Positions 8,438-15,688 of a stretch of 64,000 nt of DNA are shown piece after piece; the stretch's first letter is position 1, and each line of letters starts with the position of its first letter. The DNA lies in contig CAWALV010000002.1 in assembly GCA_963782965.1 (NCBI GenBank), positions 930,001 through 994,000 on the forward strand, in the 5' to 3' direction. The position numbers were made by a program, and so were the translations under genes. The notes under the pieces are model-generated. The model ran no database searches. It had not been told where the DNA came from and saw only the letters and a program-made list of their open reading frames with translations. This stretch comes from CAWALV01 sp963782965 (GTDB lineage Bacteria; Actinomycetota; Actinomycetes; Acidothermales; Acidothermaceae).

Positions 8438-8680
8438 TCAGGACGCGCGGTCGTCCGCCGGTGTCGGTTCTGCGGCCTCGGTCGGAGCCGGTGATGAGAT
8501 GCGAAGACGCATGATGGTCCCGGCGAGACCGGCGAGGCCGAGACCTATCAGCACGACCGGCGCCACCCAGCGCAGCTCGAGGCTGCGGTGCATCAGATCG
8601 CTCGTCAGGTAGGCGATCGCGATGCCGCCGAACGTCAGCCCGGCAACCAGCGACGTCCAATCGGGATCGTGGGTCTTCAT
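8438..8680 (-). CDS. Small two-TM membrane protein of the PspC operon
   Basis: The 80-aa product has two hydrophobic stretches (about residues 11-27 and 37-58) separated by a short polar turn and an acidic, Pro/Ala-rich tail. Its ATG overlaps the stop of the PspC-domain gene by 4 nt (ATGA), so it is translated with it. Small membrane partners of this kind are usual next to PspC-type proteins in actinobacteria; the exact role is unknown. Confidence 0.65.
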   Translation of the reverse strand: MKTHDPDWTSLVAGLTFGGIAIAYLTSDLMHRSLELRWVAPVVLIGLGLAGLAGTIMRLRISSPAPTEAAEPTPADDRAS

Positions 8681-10021
8681 GCGGCACCTCCGAGAGCCGG
8701 GGGCACCGGCGTTGCGGGCGCGGGCGCTGGTAGCGGGATCGCGGGCGCGAAGGCCGCCCCTTGCTGCTCGACGTCGAGTTCGCCCACCCCCACGCGGACG
8801 TCGAGATCGATCTCGCCGCGCGCTTGGCCGGACACCGGCGGGAGCGTCACCGATTTCGTCAACTGCGATCCGCTCAACCGCCATCCCGACGGCGCGAAGT
8901 CGTTGATCGTGATCCGACCGGCCCCATTGTGCGCGTGGACCACAACGCGCGCGTCGGGCGGCACCCAGACGTGGAGCCGGCCGATGCCGACCGACGCGTG
9001 CACTGTGAGCGGCCGTTTGCCGAGTTCGAGGCCGGTGAGGTCGACGGTCTGCTGGCCGACGCCGAGCCGGATCGCCGTGGTGGTGTCGGCCGCCGTGGTC
9101 AGCGTGCTCGTCCGGTCTCCGATACCGCCGGAGAGTGGGACGTCGAGCGTTGCCGCGATCACCAGCGCAACGGTGAGGCCCATGCCGGCGACGATCAACC
9201 CTCGGGCGCGGCCCGCCCAGGTCGCGAGCACGAGGACGACGGCGACCACGAGGAGAGCTGCGGCGAAGACCGTCTGCGCTGTCACATCCACCTGGCCCGA
9301 CGCTCCGAGGGCGAGCAGCACGCCGGTCACGATGAGCGCGACGCAGACGCCGACGGGGCCGAGGAATGCCGGCGGCCGCGGCTCCCGCGGTGCGCAACGG
9401 CGCAACCGGCGCAACCGGCGCAGCCGGGGTGGCCGATGCGGCCGACGCCGCGGGCGGTGGTACGTACGGGGGCGCTGGCGTCGTGACGAACGCGGTGCCT
9501 GCTGCGGAAGCCGGCGCGCTGTACGGCGCGCTGTAGCTCGGTGCTGACGAGGCGGGTGGCGGGGTGTACGACGGCGGCGCTGATGCGGGCACCGACGCGG
9601 GCTGATAGGGGCCGGCGGCACCGCCGCGGTTGCGAACCGCCGCGAACGTCACCCCGCCGACCACGAGGGCCACCACCCACAAGGACCGGCTCCACCACAG
9701 GCCGGCCAGGTTGACGACGACCAGCACGCCGACGACGGCGACGCCGACTGCTACGGCCGTCCCCAACCGAAACCGGCCGTGCAGCAACCGCTGCACCTCC
9801 GACTCGTGTGTGGTGTCCTCGGGGATGAGCAGCCACCCGATGGCGTAGAGAACGAACCCGGCGCCGCCGAACAACGCGAGCACGGCGAGGACGACGCGAA
9901 AGACGATCGGGTCGATCCCGGTGTAGCGGCCCAGGCCGCCCGCCACGCCCGCGATGACCCGATCTCCGGTGGAGCGCCGCAGCGTGCGGATGTCGTAGCG
10001 GCCCGATGGTGGTTGCGTCAT
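8677..10021 (-). CDS. PspC-domain membrane protein, frameshifted in this sequence
   Basis: The N-terminal frame (MTQPPSGRYD onward) holds a PspC domain (RVIAGVAGGLGRYTGIDP, then LYAIGWLLIPED), two further TM segments and a long Pro/Ala/Ser linker. The C-terminal part (FLGPVGVCVALIVTG onward: three TM segments and a beta-rich domain like other cell-envelope stress proteins) is in the next frame. Removing one base from the CCC at 9384-9386 would join them as APLRTAEPRPPAFLG. The ATG follows GGTGGAGG. The gene is divergent from the PspC-type histidine kinase. It may be truly broken, or carry a single-base assembly error. Confidence 0.75.
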
Positions 10022-10052
10022 GCCTCCACCCTGGCCCGACGCCCCCGGCCGG

Positions 10053-10088
10053 GATATCGGGAACAACCCTGGGACGACCCTGATATCG
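10053..10088. promoter_or_regulatory. Candidate operator between the divergent PspC genes
   Basis: Two tandem 11-bp repeats matching at 9 of 11 positions, GGAACAACCCT (10060-10070) and GGGACGACCCT (10071-10081), are flanked on both sides by GATATCG (10053-10059 and 10082-10088). The whole block sits in the 113-bp region between the two divergent PspC genes, a natural site for binding by the response regulator encoded at 11313. Confidence 0.5.
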
Positions 10089-10134
10089 CCCGGACGCCGA
10101 TGCGTGCGGCACGTAAGCGTGTGACGATCGGAGC

Positions 10135-11316
10135 GTGACGACAGCACCGCCGAAGCTCTATCGCGCCCCGGACGGCCGGATGGTTGCAGGCGTGGCACGC
10201 GGCCTGGCCACGCATCTGGGCGTCGAGGTCGTGATCGTGCGTGCGGCTTTCGTCGTCCTGGCATTGGCCGGCGGGTTCGGCATCGTGCTCTACGCCGCGT
10301 TCTGGGCGTTCGTCCCGATGGGATCCGCCGGCGACGTCGAGGACCGGTTGAGCACCCGGGGCCAGTACCTCGCGCTCGGAGCGCTGGCGGTCGGCGGTGT
10401 TGCCGGCGTGCAGGCGATCGGTTTCGGGATCCCTGGTGCGGTGCTGTGGCCGATCGTTCTCGCCGGTGGCGGTGCGGTCGTGCTGTGGCGGCAGGCCGAC
10501 GAGACGCAGCGCACCCGCTGGAGAGCGGCGGTCGGCAACCGCAGGCCGGTCTCGGTCGCAACGAGCGCGGCCGGCGCGGCCCTCGTCGTCGCGGGCGGCG
10601 CACTTTTCCTTGCCTACCACGCGAAATTGAGCGAAGTGCGCGATGGTCTGTTCGCGGCGCTCGTCATGGTTGTCGGGCTCGCCATCATCAGCGGGCCGTG
10701 GTGGCTCGGGACCGTCCAGGCGCTCACGGCAGAACGCAGGGCTCGCATCCGCGAACAGGAGCGCGCCGAAATCGCGGCCCATGTGCATGATTCGGTGCTC
10801 CACACGTTGGCGCTGATCCAGCGGCACGTCGACGACCCGGCGCAGGTGCAGCGTCTCGCGCGTGGCCAGGAACGCGAGCTGCGGAGCTGGCTGTACCGGC
10901 CGGCGAACGACGGCGAACGCTGTTTCGCACCAGCGTTGGAACACACCTGCGCCGAGGTGGAGGACGCTCACCGGGTCACGGTCGAAGTTGTCGTCGTCGG
11001 CGACTGCGAGCTCGACGACCGGCTCCGTGCGGCGCTGCACGCAGCGCGCGAGGCGATGGTGAACGCGGCCAAGCACGCAGGTGCGCCGACAGTGTCGGTG
11101 TACGCAGAGGTCGAGCCAGGCAAGGTGACCGTGTTCGTGCGCGACCGCGGCAAGGGTTTCGAGGTGGAGCACGTGCCGGGCGACCGGATCGGCGTCCGCG
11201 AGTCCATACTCGGACGCATGGAACGCAACGGGGGTAAGGCTTTCGTCCGGACGGCGCCGGGTGCCGGCACCGAGGTGCGACTCGAGATGCCGGTGCTCAG
11301 GAAGGCGGCGAGATGA
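10135..11316 (+). CDS. PspC-domain sensor histidine kinase (NarL/DesK type)
   Basis: The 393-aa protein opens with a PspC domain (KLYRAPDGRMVAGVARGL, then LYAAFWAFVP, residues 8-61), has further TM segments at about 78-118, 143-160 and 172-192, then a HisKA_3 dimerisation helix with His218 in AAHVHDSVLHT and an HATPase domain with N-box AREAMVNAAKHAG near residue 307 and DRGKGFE. It probably senses envelope stress and phosphorylates the regulator encoded directly after it. The GTG start is favoured by the PspC N-terminus. The stop overlaps the regulator start (ATGA). Confidence 0.9.
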   Translation: MTTAPPKLYRAPDGRMVAGVARGLATHLGVEVVIVRAAFVVLALAGGFGIVLYAAFWAFVPMGSAGDVEDRLSTRGQYLALGALAVGGVAGVQAIGFGIPGAVLWPIVLAGGGAVVLWRQADETQRTRWRAAVGNRRPVSVATSAAGAALVVAGGALFLAYHAKLSEVRDGLFAALVMVVGLAIISGPWWLGTVQALTAERRARIREQERAEIAAHVHDSVLHTLALIQRHVDDPAQVQRLARGQERELRSWLYRPANDGERCFAPALEHTCAEVEDAHRVTVEVVVVGDCELDDRLRAALHAAREAMVNAAKHAGAPTVSVYAEVEPGKVTVFVRDRGKGFEVEHVPGDRIGVRESILGRMERNGGKAFVRTAPGAGTEVRLEMPVLRKAAR

Positions 11317-11960
11317 CGCCGATCCGCGTCGTCCGTGTCGTCCTCGTAGACGACCATCGCCTGTTCCGAGCCGGCGTTCGCGCCGAGCTCGGGCCCACCG
11401 TGGAGGTGGTCGGCGAGGCCGACGACGTCGCGACGGCCATCGCCACGATCACGACCGTGACACCCGACGTCGTCCTGCTCGACGTGCATCTTCCTGGCGG
11501 TGGTGGGGTCGAGGTGTTGCGCGCGGTCGGGCCGCTGCTGCCCGACGTCCGCTTCCTAGCGTTGTCGGTGTCGGATGCAGCGGAGGACGTCATCGCGACG
11601 ATCCGCGCAGGCGCGCGTGGCTACGTCACGAAGACGATCTCGGGTACGGAGTTGACGCATGCGGTGCGCCGGGTTGCCGATGGCGACGCCGTTTTCTCTC
11701 CGCGCCTCGCCGGTTTCGTGCTCGACGCGTTCGCGGCTACCGATGCGCCGGCGATCGATCCCGAGGTCGATTCGCTCACGCAACGCGAGCGCGAGGTGTT
11801 GCGGCTGATCGCCCGGGGCTATGCGTACAAGGAGATCGCGAAGGAACTCTTCATCTCGGTGAAGACCGTCGAGACCCACGTGTCGAGCGTGCTGCGCAAA
11901 CTGCAGCTCTCGAGCCGGCACGAGCTGACCCGCTGGGCGACCGACCGGCGCCTGGTGTAG
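11313..11960 (+). CDS. LuxR/NarL-family response regulator
   Basis: The 215-aa protein has a receiver domain with Asp13/Asp14 and phosphoacceptor Asp57 in LLDVHLPG, the conserved Lys near residue 108 (YVTKTISG), and a C-terminal LuxR-type helix-turn-helix (LTQREREVLRLIARGYAYKE, then VKTVETHVSSVLRKL). It is translationally coupled to the kinase. By analogy with similar pairs, it probably controls the divergent PspC genes through the repeat block at 10053-10088. Confidence 0.93.
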   Translation: MTPIRVVRVVLVDDHRLFRAGVRAELGPTVEVVGEADDVATAIATITTVTPDVVLLDVHLPGGGGVEVLRAVGPLLPDVRFLALSVSDAAEDVIATIRAGARGYVTKTISGTELTHAVRRVADGDAVFSPRLAGFVLDAFAATDAPAIDPEVDSLTQREREVLRLIARGYAYKEIAKELFISVKTVETHVSSVLRKLQLSSRHELTRWATDRRLV

Positions 11961-11980
11961 CCGCAGAACCGCCAGCATGG

Positions 11981-12011
11981 AGGAATTTCGTCACCTATGA
12001 AGGAAATTCCT
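11981..12011. terminator. Inverted repeat between converging genes
   Basis: AGGAATTTC (11981-11989) and GAAATTCCT (12003-12011) are perfect inverted arms around a 13-nt loop, in an AT-rich patch between the response regulator and the convergent lipoprotein gene. It is placed to act as a two-way terminator, although no U-tract is seen. An operator is the alternative. Confidence 0.4.
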
Positions 12012-12033
12012 TCACGCTGACGCAGGCAGGCCG

Positions 12034-12714
12034 TCAGCTTGGCGACGATGCCGCAGGCGGCTGGCCCGGCTGCCCGAGAATCGGTTGGCAAATCTTCAAC
12101 GCGGCAGCGGTTTTCGGATCATTTCGGTTCAAGCTGCCGAGAGCGCGCAAGCCCTGTTGCGGGCCGGTTGCGGTGATCGTGATGCCGTTGTCCTTCATGC
12201 AGCTGACGAACGTCGCGAACGTGGTCGCGGATATGCCACCGCCCCGGCCGGCGCCGCGACCGAATCCGCCCTGAGGGGCAAGGCTGGCGCAGGCCTGGCG
12301 CGCCGCCTGCATGGACGGGTCCAGTGACGCGCCGCCCGACCCACCGGCACCGCCGCCGAGGAAACCACCGGCCGGGCGCGAGAAGCTGCCCGAAGGCCGT
12401 GGTCGTGGGCTGCCGGAAAAGTCCGGGCGCGCAGTGAAGGTGGGCACGGCGACGCCGTGCTGGTGCAGGCAATCGGCGTACTTCTGGAAGTCCGCGGCGT
12501 CGTTCGGGTCGGTACCGCTCGCAGGCCCCGTGTCGGACGCCGACCCGGTCGGCGTTGCCGCCGTGCCGGCCCCGGCCGTCGCGGAGCCGGTCGTGCCCTT
12601 GGCGCCACTGCAGGCGCTGAGCACCAGGAACATCGCCACACCCAGCGCCGTCGCTGCCGAACCCGCGGCGGTCGGATATCGCCAGCCGCGTCGGGCGGTG
12701 GTGCCGTTGACCAT
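12034..12714 (-). CDS. Secreted lipoprotein of unknown function
   Basis: From the ATG at 12714 the 226-aa product has a basic N-terminus, a hydrophobic segment and a lipobox ending LVLSAC, followed by a Gly/Ser/Thr-rich tether. The mature part carries Cys pairs (YADCLHQHGV, RQACASL, VSCMKDNGIT, LKICQPIL) and a Gly-rich loop. The repeated YxxCLxxHGV/SCMKDNGI pattern suggests two copies of a small Cys-linked fold seen in actinobacterial lipoproteins next to two-component or efflux genes. It is convergent with the response regulator gene. Confidence 0.75.
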   Translation of the reverse strand: MVNGTTARRGWRYPTAAGSAATALGVAMFLVLSACSGAKGTTGSATAGAGTAATPTGSASDTGPASGTDPNDAADFQKYADCLHQHGVAVPTFTARPDFSGSPRPRPSGSFSRPAGGFLGGGAGGSGGASLDPSMQAARQACASLAPQGGFGRGAGRGGGISATTFATFVSCMKDNGITITATGPQQGLRALGSLNRNDPKTAAALKICQPILGQPGQPPAASSPS

Positions 12715-12827
12715 GGGCTGATTGTGGGTGGCCGCCGGCGTCGGCAACATCAGCCAGGACTGACTCCCGGCAATCTCGCAGTGATTCCCCAGCCGCTTCC
12801 CAGCCGGCCGATCAGGCACGTCGCCGA

Positions 12828-13115
12828 CTACGCCAGGAGGTGGAACCACCCTTCGCCGTTGACGCCACGGCGGTCTTCGGGGAAGCGGCGCAGCAGTTCG
12901 CGATCGCGGTCGAACTGTTCGCGCTCGGCCAGAGTGAGCGTGCGTCCCTGACGCATCATTGCCCGCACCTGCGCGATGGAGGCCGCGATGGCGGCTTCCT
13001 CGAGGAGACGGATTTCGTGTGCCGGTGCGCTACGGCGCTCTGCTTCGCGCAGGGCCTGGGCGGCAGAACGGTGTCGCACGGGAAGATCAACCGGCATGGA
13101 GGCCATATCGGTCAT
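12828..13115 (-). CDS. Small hypothetical protein
   Basis: A 95-aa ORF starts at an ATG (13115) and is mostly charged helix (RSAAQALREAERRSAPAHEI, then RTLTLAEREQFDRDRELLRR). No family is recognised. The helical, codon-biased sequence looks real, but no clear ribosome-binding site is present. An in-frame TTG at 13142 is an alternative start. Confidence 0.45.
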   Translation of the reverse strand: MTDMASMPVDLPVRHRSAAQALREAERRSAPAHEIRLLEEAAIAASIAQVRAMMRQGRTLTLAEREQFDRDRELLRRFPEDRRGVNGEGWFHLLA

Positions 13116-13200
13116 CGTGATCGTCAACTGAACACAAGGCAACGAACATCACAGGAGTTCACCCACGATTCACACGATCGCCAACCGGGTGTCACGCGGT

Positions 13201-13275
13201 CGCCAACGCCGGTCTCAGGCGTCGGCCAATGCCCGGTCTCAGGCGCCGGCCAATGCCCGGTCTCAGGCGCTCGCC
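13201..13275. repeat. 24-bp tandem repeat copying the end of the 13263-13766 gene
   Basis: Two identical 24-bp units (13223-13246 and 13247-13270) are flanked by a 22-bp diverged copy (13201-13222) and a partial copy inside the gene end. On the minus strand each unit reads as the last codons of the gene plus its stop (GCN TTG GCN NNN GCC TGA). The period equals eight codons, so the extra stops are in frame with the first. Confidence 0.85.
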
Positions 13276-13766
13276 AACGCCGCGTCCAGTTCGGTGCGGT
13301 GGCGCTCGGCGAGGGCGCCCGCGAGGTCGGGATGGCGAAGCAGCGGCGCCGCATCGAGGTCGTACCGGTCCGGATGGGTGAGCCGGTGGAAGGCAAGCGG
13401 CAGCCCGCCCGTGTGCTCGCACCGGCCGACCGTGACGCACGCCTCGACCGCCAAATCCCGGTCTCGCAGCAAGGCCAGTGCCCAGCCGGCCACCACGTCG
13501 TCCACCCAGGTGCGCCACGGTTCGATCGTGTCTCCGGCCGGCGGCAACGGGTCGAGCCAGCCGGAGCCGCTCGGCCCGAGAAGTTCGATCAGCGCGGCGT
13601 CGATCCTGGTCGGGTAGCGAAGCCAGGCCGCGACCGTGACTGCCTGGCGGGCTTGCTGCCGGGCCAGCGCACGGGAGTGCGCACCACCCGGCGCCGGAAA
13701 CGCCCGCACCAGCCACTCGGTCGTCGCCGCGATGAGGTGGCCGAGGGCGTCGCCGTCGTCCGGCAC
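13263..13766 (-). CDS. Hypothetical protein downstream of the PIG-L deacetylase
   Basis: The 167-aa protein is rich in Ala, Arg and Trp-containing helices and has no motif I recognise. Its GTG overlaps the last base of the PIG-L stop codon (TAGTG), so it is translationally coupled and probably acts with the deacetylase or channel upstream. Its last codons and stop are repeated in tandem directly downstream. Confidence 0.65.
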   Translation of the reverse strand: MPDDGDALGHLIAATTEWLVRAFPAPGGAHSRALARQQARQAVTVAAWLRYPTRIDAALIELLGPSGSGWLDPLPPAGDTIEPWRTWVDDVVAGWALALLRDRDLAVEACVTVGRCEHTGGLPLAFHRLTHPDRYDLDAAPLLRHPDLAGALAERHRTELDAALASA

Positions 13767-14506
13767 TACCCGGTCGCCATCACCAAGTAGGCCTCGGCGA
13801 GGCGGCCCTGCGCCCAGCCTGCGCGCTCGGCGTTGAGCCGCAACCAGTTGCCGACGAACGTCTCGAGGGTGTCCACGTGGGCGGTCTGGCTCTCGTGGGC
13901 GCGTAGCGCGCTGATCTTGCGATCGAAGGTGGCAGTGACGTCGACGTAGTGGGTCGGCAGGTGAGCGCTGTGCGGCGCGCCCATGACCCAGGTCTCCTTC
14001 ACCACCCAGGCGTCGAGGCCCTCCTGCGTGCGCAACTCCGGATAGGCGAACGGGTTGCGGGCGTCGGGGTAGATCGCGTCGAGCGCAGCCTGCCCCGCGG
14101 CGCGGTGGTCGGGGTGGCTGCGCCCGATGCGCTCGTAGTCGCGTTCGGGCGACTGCACGACCATCCGCTGAGGCCGGACCTGCCGGATCACCCGGCTGAT
14201 GTCACACCGCAGGTCGAAACCAGGCTCGAGCCGGCCGTCGGGGTAGCCGAGGAAACGCAGGTCGTGGACGCCGATCCGCTTGGCCGCCTCGGTCTGCTCG
14301 GCGCGGCGGGTCGGGGCGATCTTCTCCCGCGGGAAGTCGAGATCGAAGCCGCCCGCGTCGCCGTCGGTGCAGATGCAGTACGTGACCTCGATGCCCACGT
14401 CGGTCCACAGCGCGATGGTGCCGGCGGCACCGAAGTCGACGTCGTCGGGATGCGCGGTGACGACGAGGATGCGTTCGATCTCGGCGTCGGGGATGGGCTC
14501 GGCCAC
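13766..14506 (-). CDS. PIG-L/LmbE-family deacetylase
   Basis: The 246-aa product carries the zinc motif of the family: VVTAHPDDVDFGAAGT with His19, Asp21 and Asp22, and a second ligand motif RSHPDHRAAG near residue 130. These enzymes remove N-acetyl groups from GlcNAc-type substrates; in actinobacteria relatives include mycothiol MshB and Mca and several orphan members. The substrate here is open. It begins 4 nt behind the MscS stop and overlaps the next gene by 1 nt, forming a three-gene operon. Confidence 0.88.
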   Translation of the reverse strand: MAEPIPDAEIERILVVTAHPDDVDFGAAGTIALWTDVGIEVTYCICTDGDAGGFDLDFPREKIAPTRRAEQTEAAKRIGVHDLRFLGYPDGRLEPGFDLRCDISRVIRQVRPQRMVVQSPERDYERIGRSHPDHRAAGQAALDAIYPDARNPFAYPELRTQEGLDAWVVKETWVMGAPHSAHLPTHYVDVTATFDRKISALRAHESQTAHVDTLETFVGNWLRLNAERAGWAQGRLAEAYLVMATG

Positions 14507-14510
14507 GGCG

Positions 14511-15569
14511 TCATCCTAAGCGGTCGCCGGTCGGCTGATGCGGCACCGACCCCGCCATGACCACAGTGCGCATCGGGAACGGGATGGTGATGCCCTCGCG
14601 CCGGTACCGATCGTGCAGCCGCTTGATGAACTCGTGAGTCAGCAGGTATTGGTCGGTGAACTCCTTGCCGCGCAGGATCACCGAGAAGTCGATGCTCGAG
14701 TCGTTGAACGTGTGGTAGCGGATGAACGGCTCGTGTGTTGCGACCGCGCCCGTGACTGTTTCCATCACCTGCTTGCCGACGTCGATGGTGACCCGCTCGA
14801 CCTGCTCCAGGTCGCTGTCGTAGCTGACCCCGACCTGGACGAGCACCGACATCTCCTGCTCGGGCTGGTTGAAGTTCGTCAAGATGGACGACGCCAGCTT
14901 GGCGTTCGGCACGATGACGAGGTTGTTGGGCAACTCGCGCATGATCGTGTTGCGCCAGTTGATGTCGACGACGTAGCCCTGCTGGCCCGTATCGAGCCGC
15001 ACGAAGTCGCCTGGCTGCACCTTCTTCGACGCGAGGATGTGGATGCCGGCGAACAGGTTCGACAACGTGTCCTGCAGCGCCAGGGCGACGGCCAGACCGC
15101 CGACTCCCAGGGCGGTGAGCAGTGGCGCGATCGACACGCCCAGGCTGTCGAGCACGATGAGCAGCCCGATGGACAACACGACGACCCGCGTGATGTTCAC
15201 GAAGATCGTTGCCGATTGTGCGACACCTGACTTCGAGAGGGCAGCGCTCCTGATCAGCTGTGCGGCCGACCGGGCAACGGCGAAGGTGATGATCGCGATG
15301 ACGGCCGCGAGCAGGGTTCGCGTCGCCGTGCGGTGCCATCGATCGTCGAAGGGCAGGACGACGACGGCGCCCCATACGCCGGCCACCACGAGTGCGCCAA
15401 GAGCGACCCGGTGCAAGAAGTCGAAGACGAGATCGTCGCCGATCCAGCGCGTGCGAGCCGCGCGATGGGAGAGGTGGCCGAAGATGGCGCGCAGCGCGAG
15501 GCCCAGAATCACGCCTACGCCCGCGTAGGCGCAGGCCGCGATGAGCTGGCTCAAGGAGACGTGTGACAT
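14511..15569 (-). CDS. MscS-family mechanosensitive channel
   Basis: The 352-aa protein has about four N-terminal TM segments, then the MscS pore helix and beta domain: APLLTALGVGGLAVALALQD, LFAGIHILASKKVQPGDFV, and INWRNTIMRELPNNLVIVPN. A longer N-terminus than E. coli MscS is common in actinobacteria. It opens under membrane tension to release osmolytes after hypo-osmotic shock. It heads the operon with the PIG-L gene and is divergent from pcrA. Confidence 0.92.
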   Translation of the reverse strand: MSHVSLSQLIAACAYAGVGVILGLALRAIFGHLSHRAARTRWIGDDLVFDFLHRVALGALVVAGVWGAVVVLPFDDRWHRTATRTLLAAVIAIITFAVARSAAQLIRSAALSKSGVAQSATIFVNITRVVVLSIGLLIVLDSLGVSIAPLLTALGVGGLAVALALQDTLSNLFAGIHILASKKVQPGDFVRLDTGQQGYVVDINWRNTIMRELPNNLVIVPNAKLASSILTNFNQPEQEMSVLVQVGVSYDSDLEQVERVTIDVGKQVMETVTGAVATHEPFIRYHTFNDSSIDFSVILRGKEFTDQYLLTHEFIKRLHDRYRREGITIPFPMRTVVMAGSVPHQPTGDRLG

Positions 15570-15674
15570 CGGCTCGCAGGGTAGACGACTTCGGCCGCAT
15601 CATCGTCGAGCCACCACAGCCTGTCGCCGACTGTCATCGAACTGACACCGGCAGTGGGCGTCGGCGCGGATCCG

Positions 15675-15680
15675 TAGACT
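15675..15680 (+). promoter_or_regulatory. -10 box of pcrA (leaderless type)
   Basis: TAGACT ends 8 nt before the ATG at 15689. This supports that ATG over the longer open frame that reaches back to 15563. Confidence 0.5.
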
Positions 15681-15688
15681 CGACCACG

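Noticed and set aside
7455..8687. 410-codon minus-strand frame opposite the membrane protein at 7602
   Set aside because: Arg/Asp/Gly-rich with no hydrophobic or catalytic pattern; the plus frame has clear TM helices and a ribosome-binding site.
15570..15688. SOS or DNA-damage box before pcrA
   Set aside because: A TGTCA/TGACA inverted repeat is present but matches neither the actinobacterial LexA box nor the RecA-independent damage promoter.
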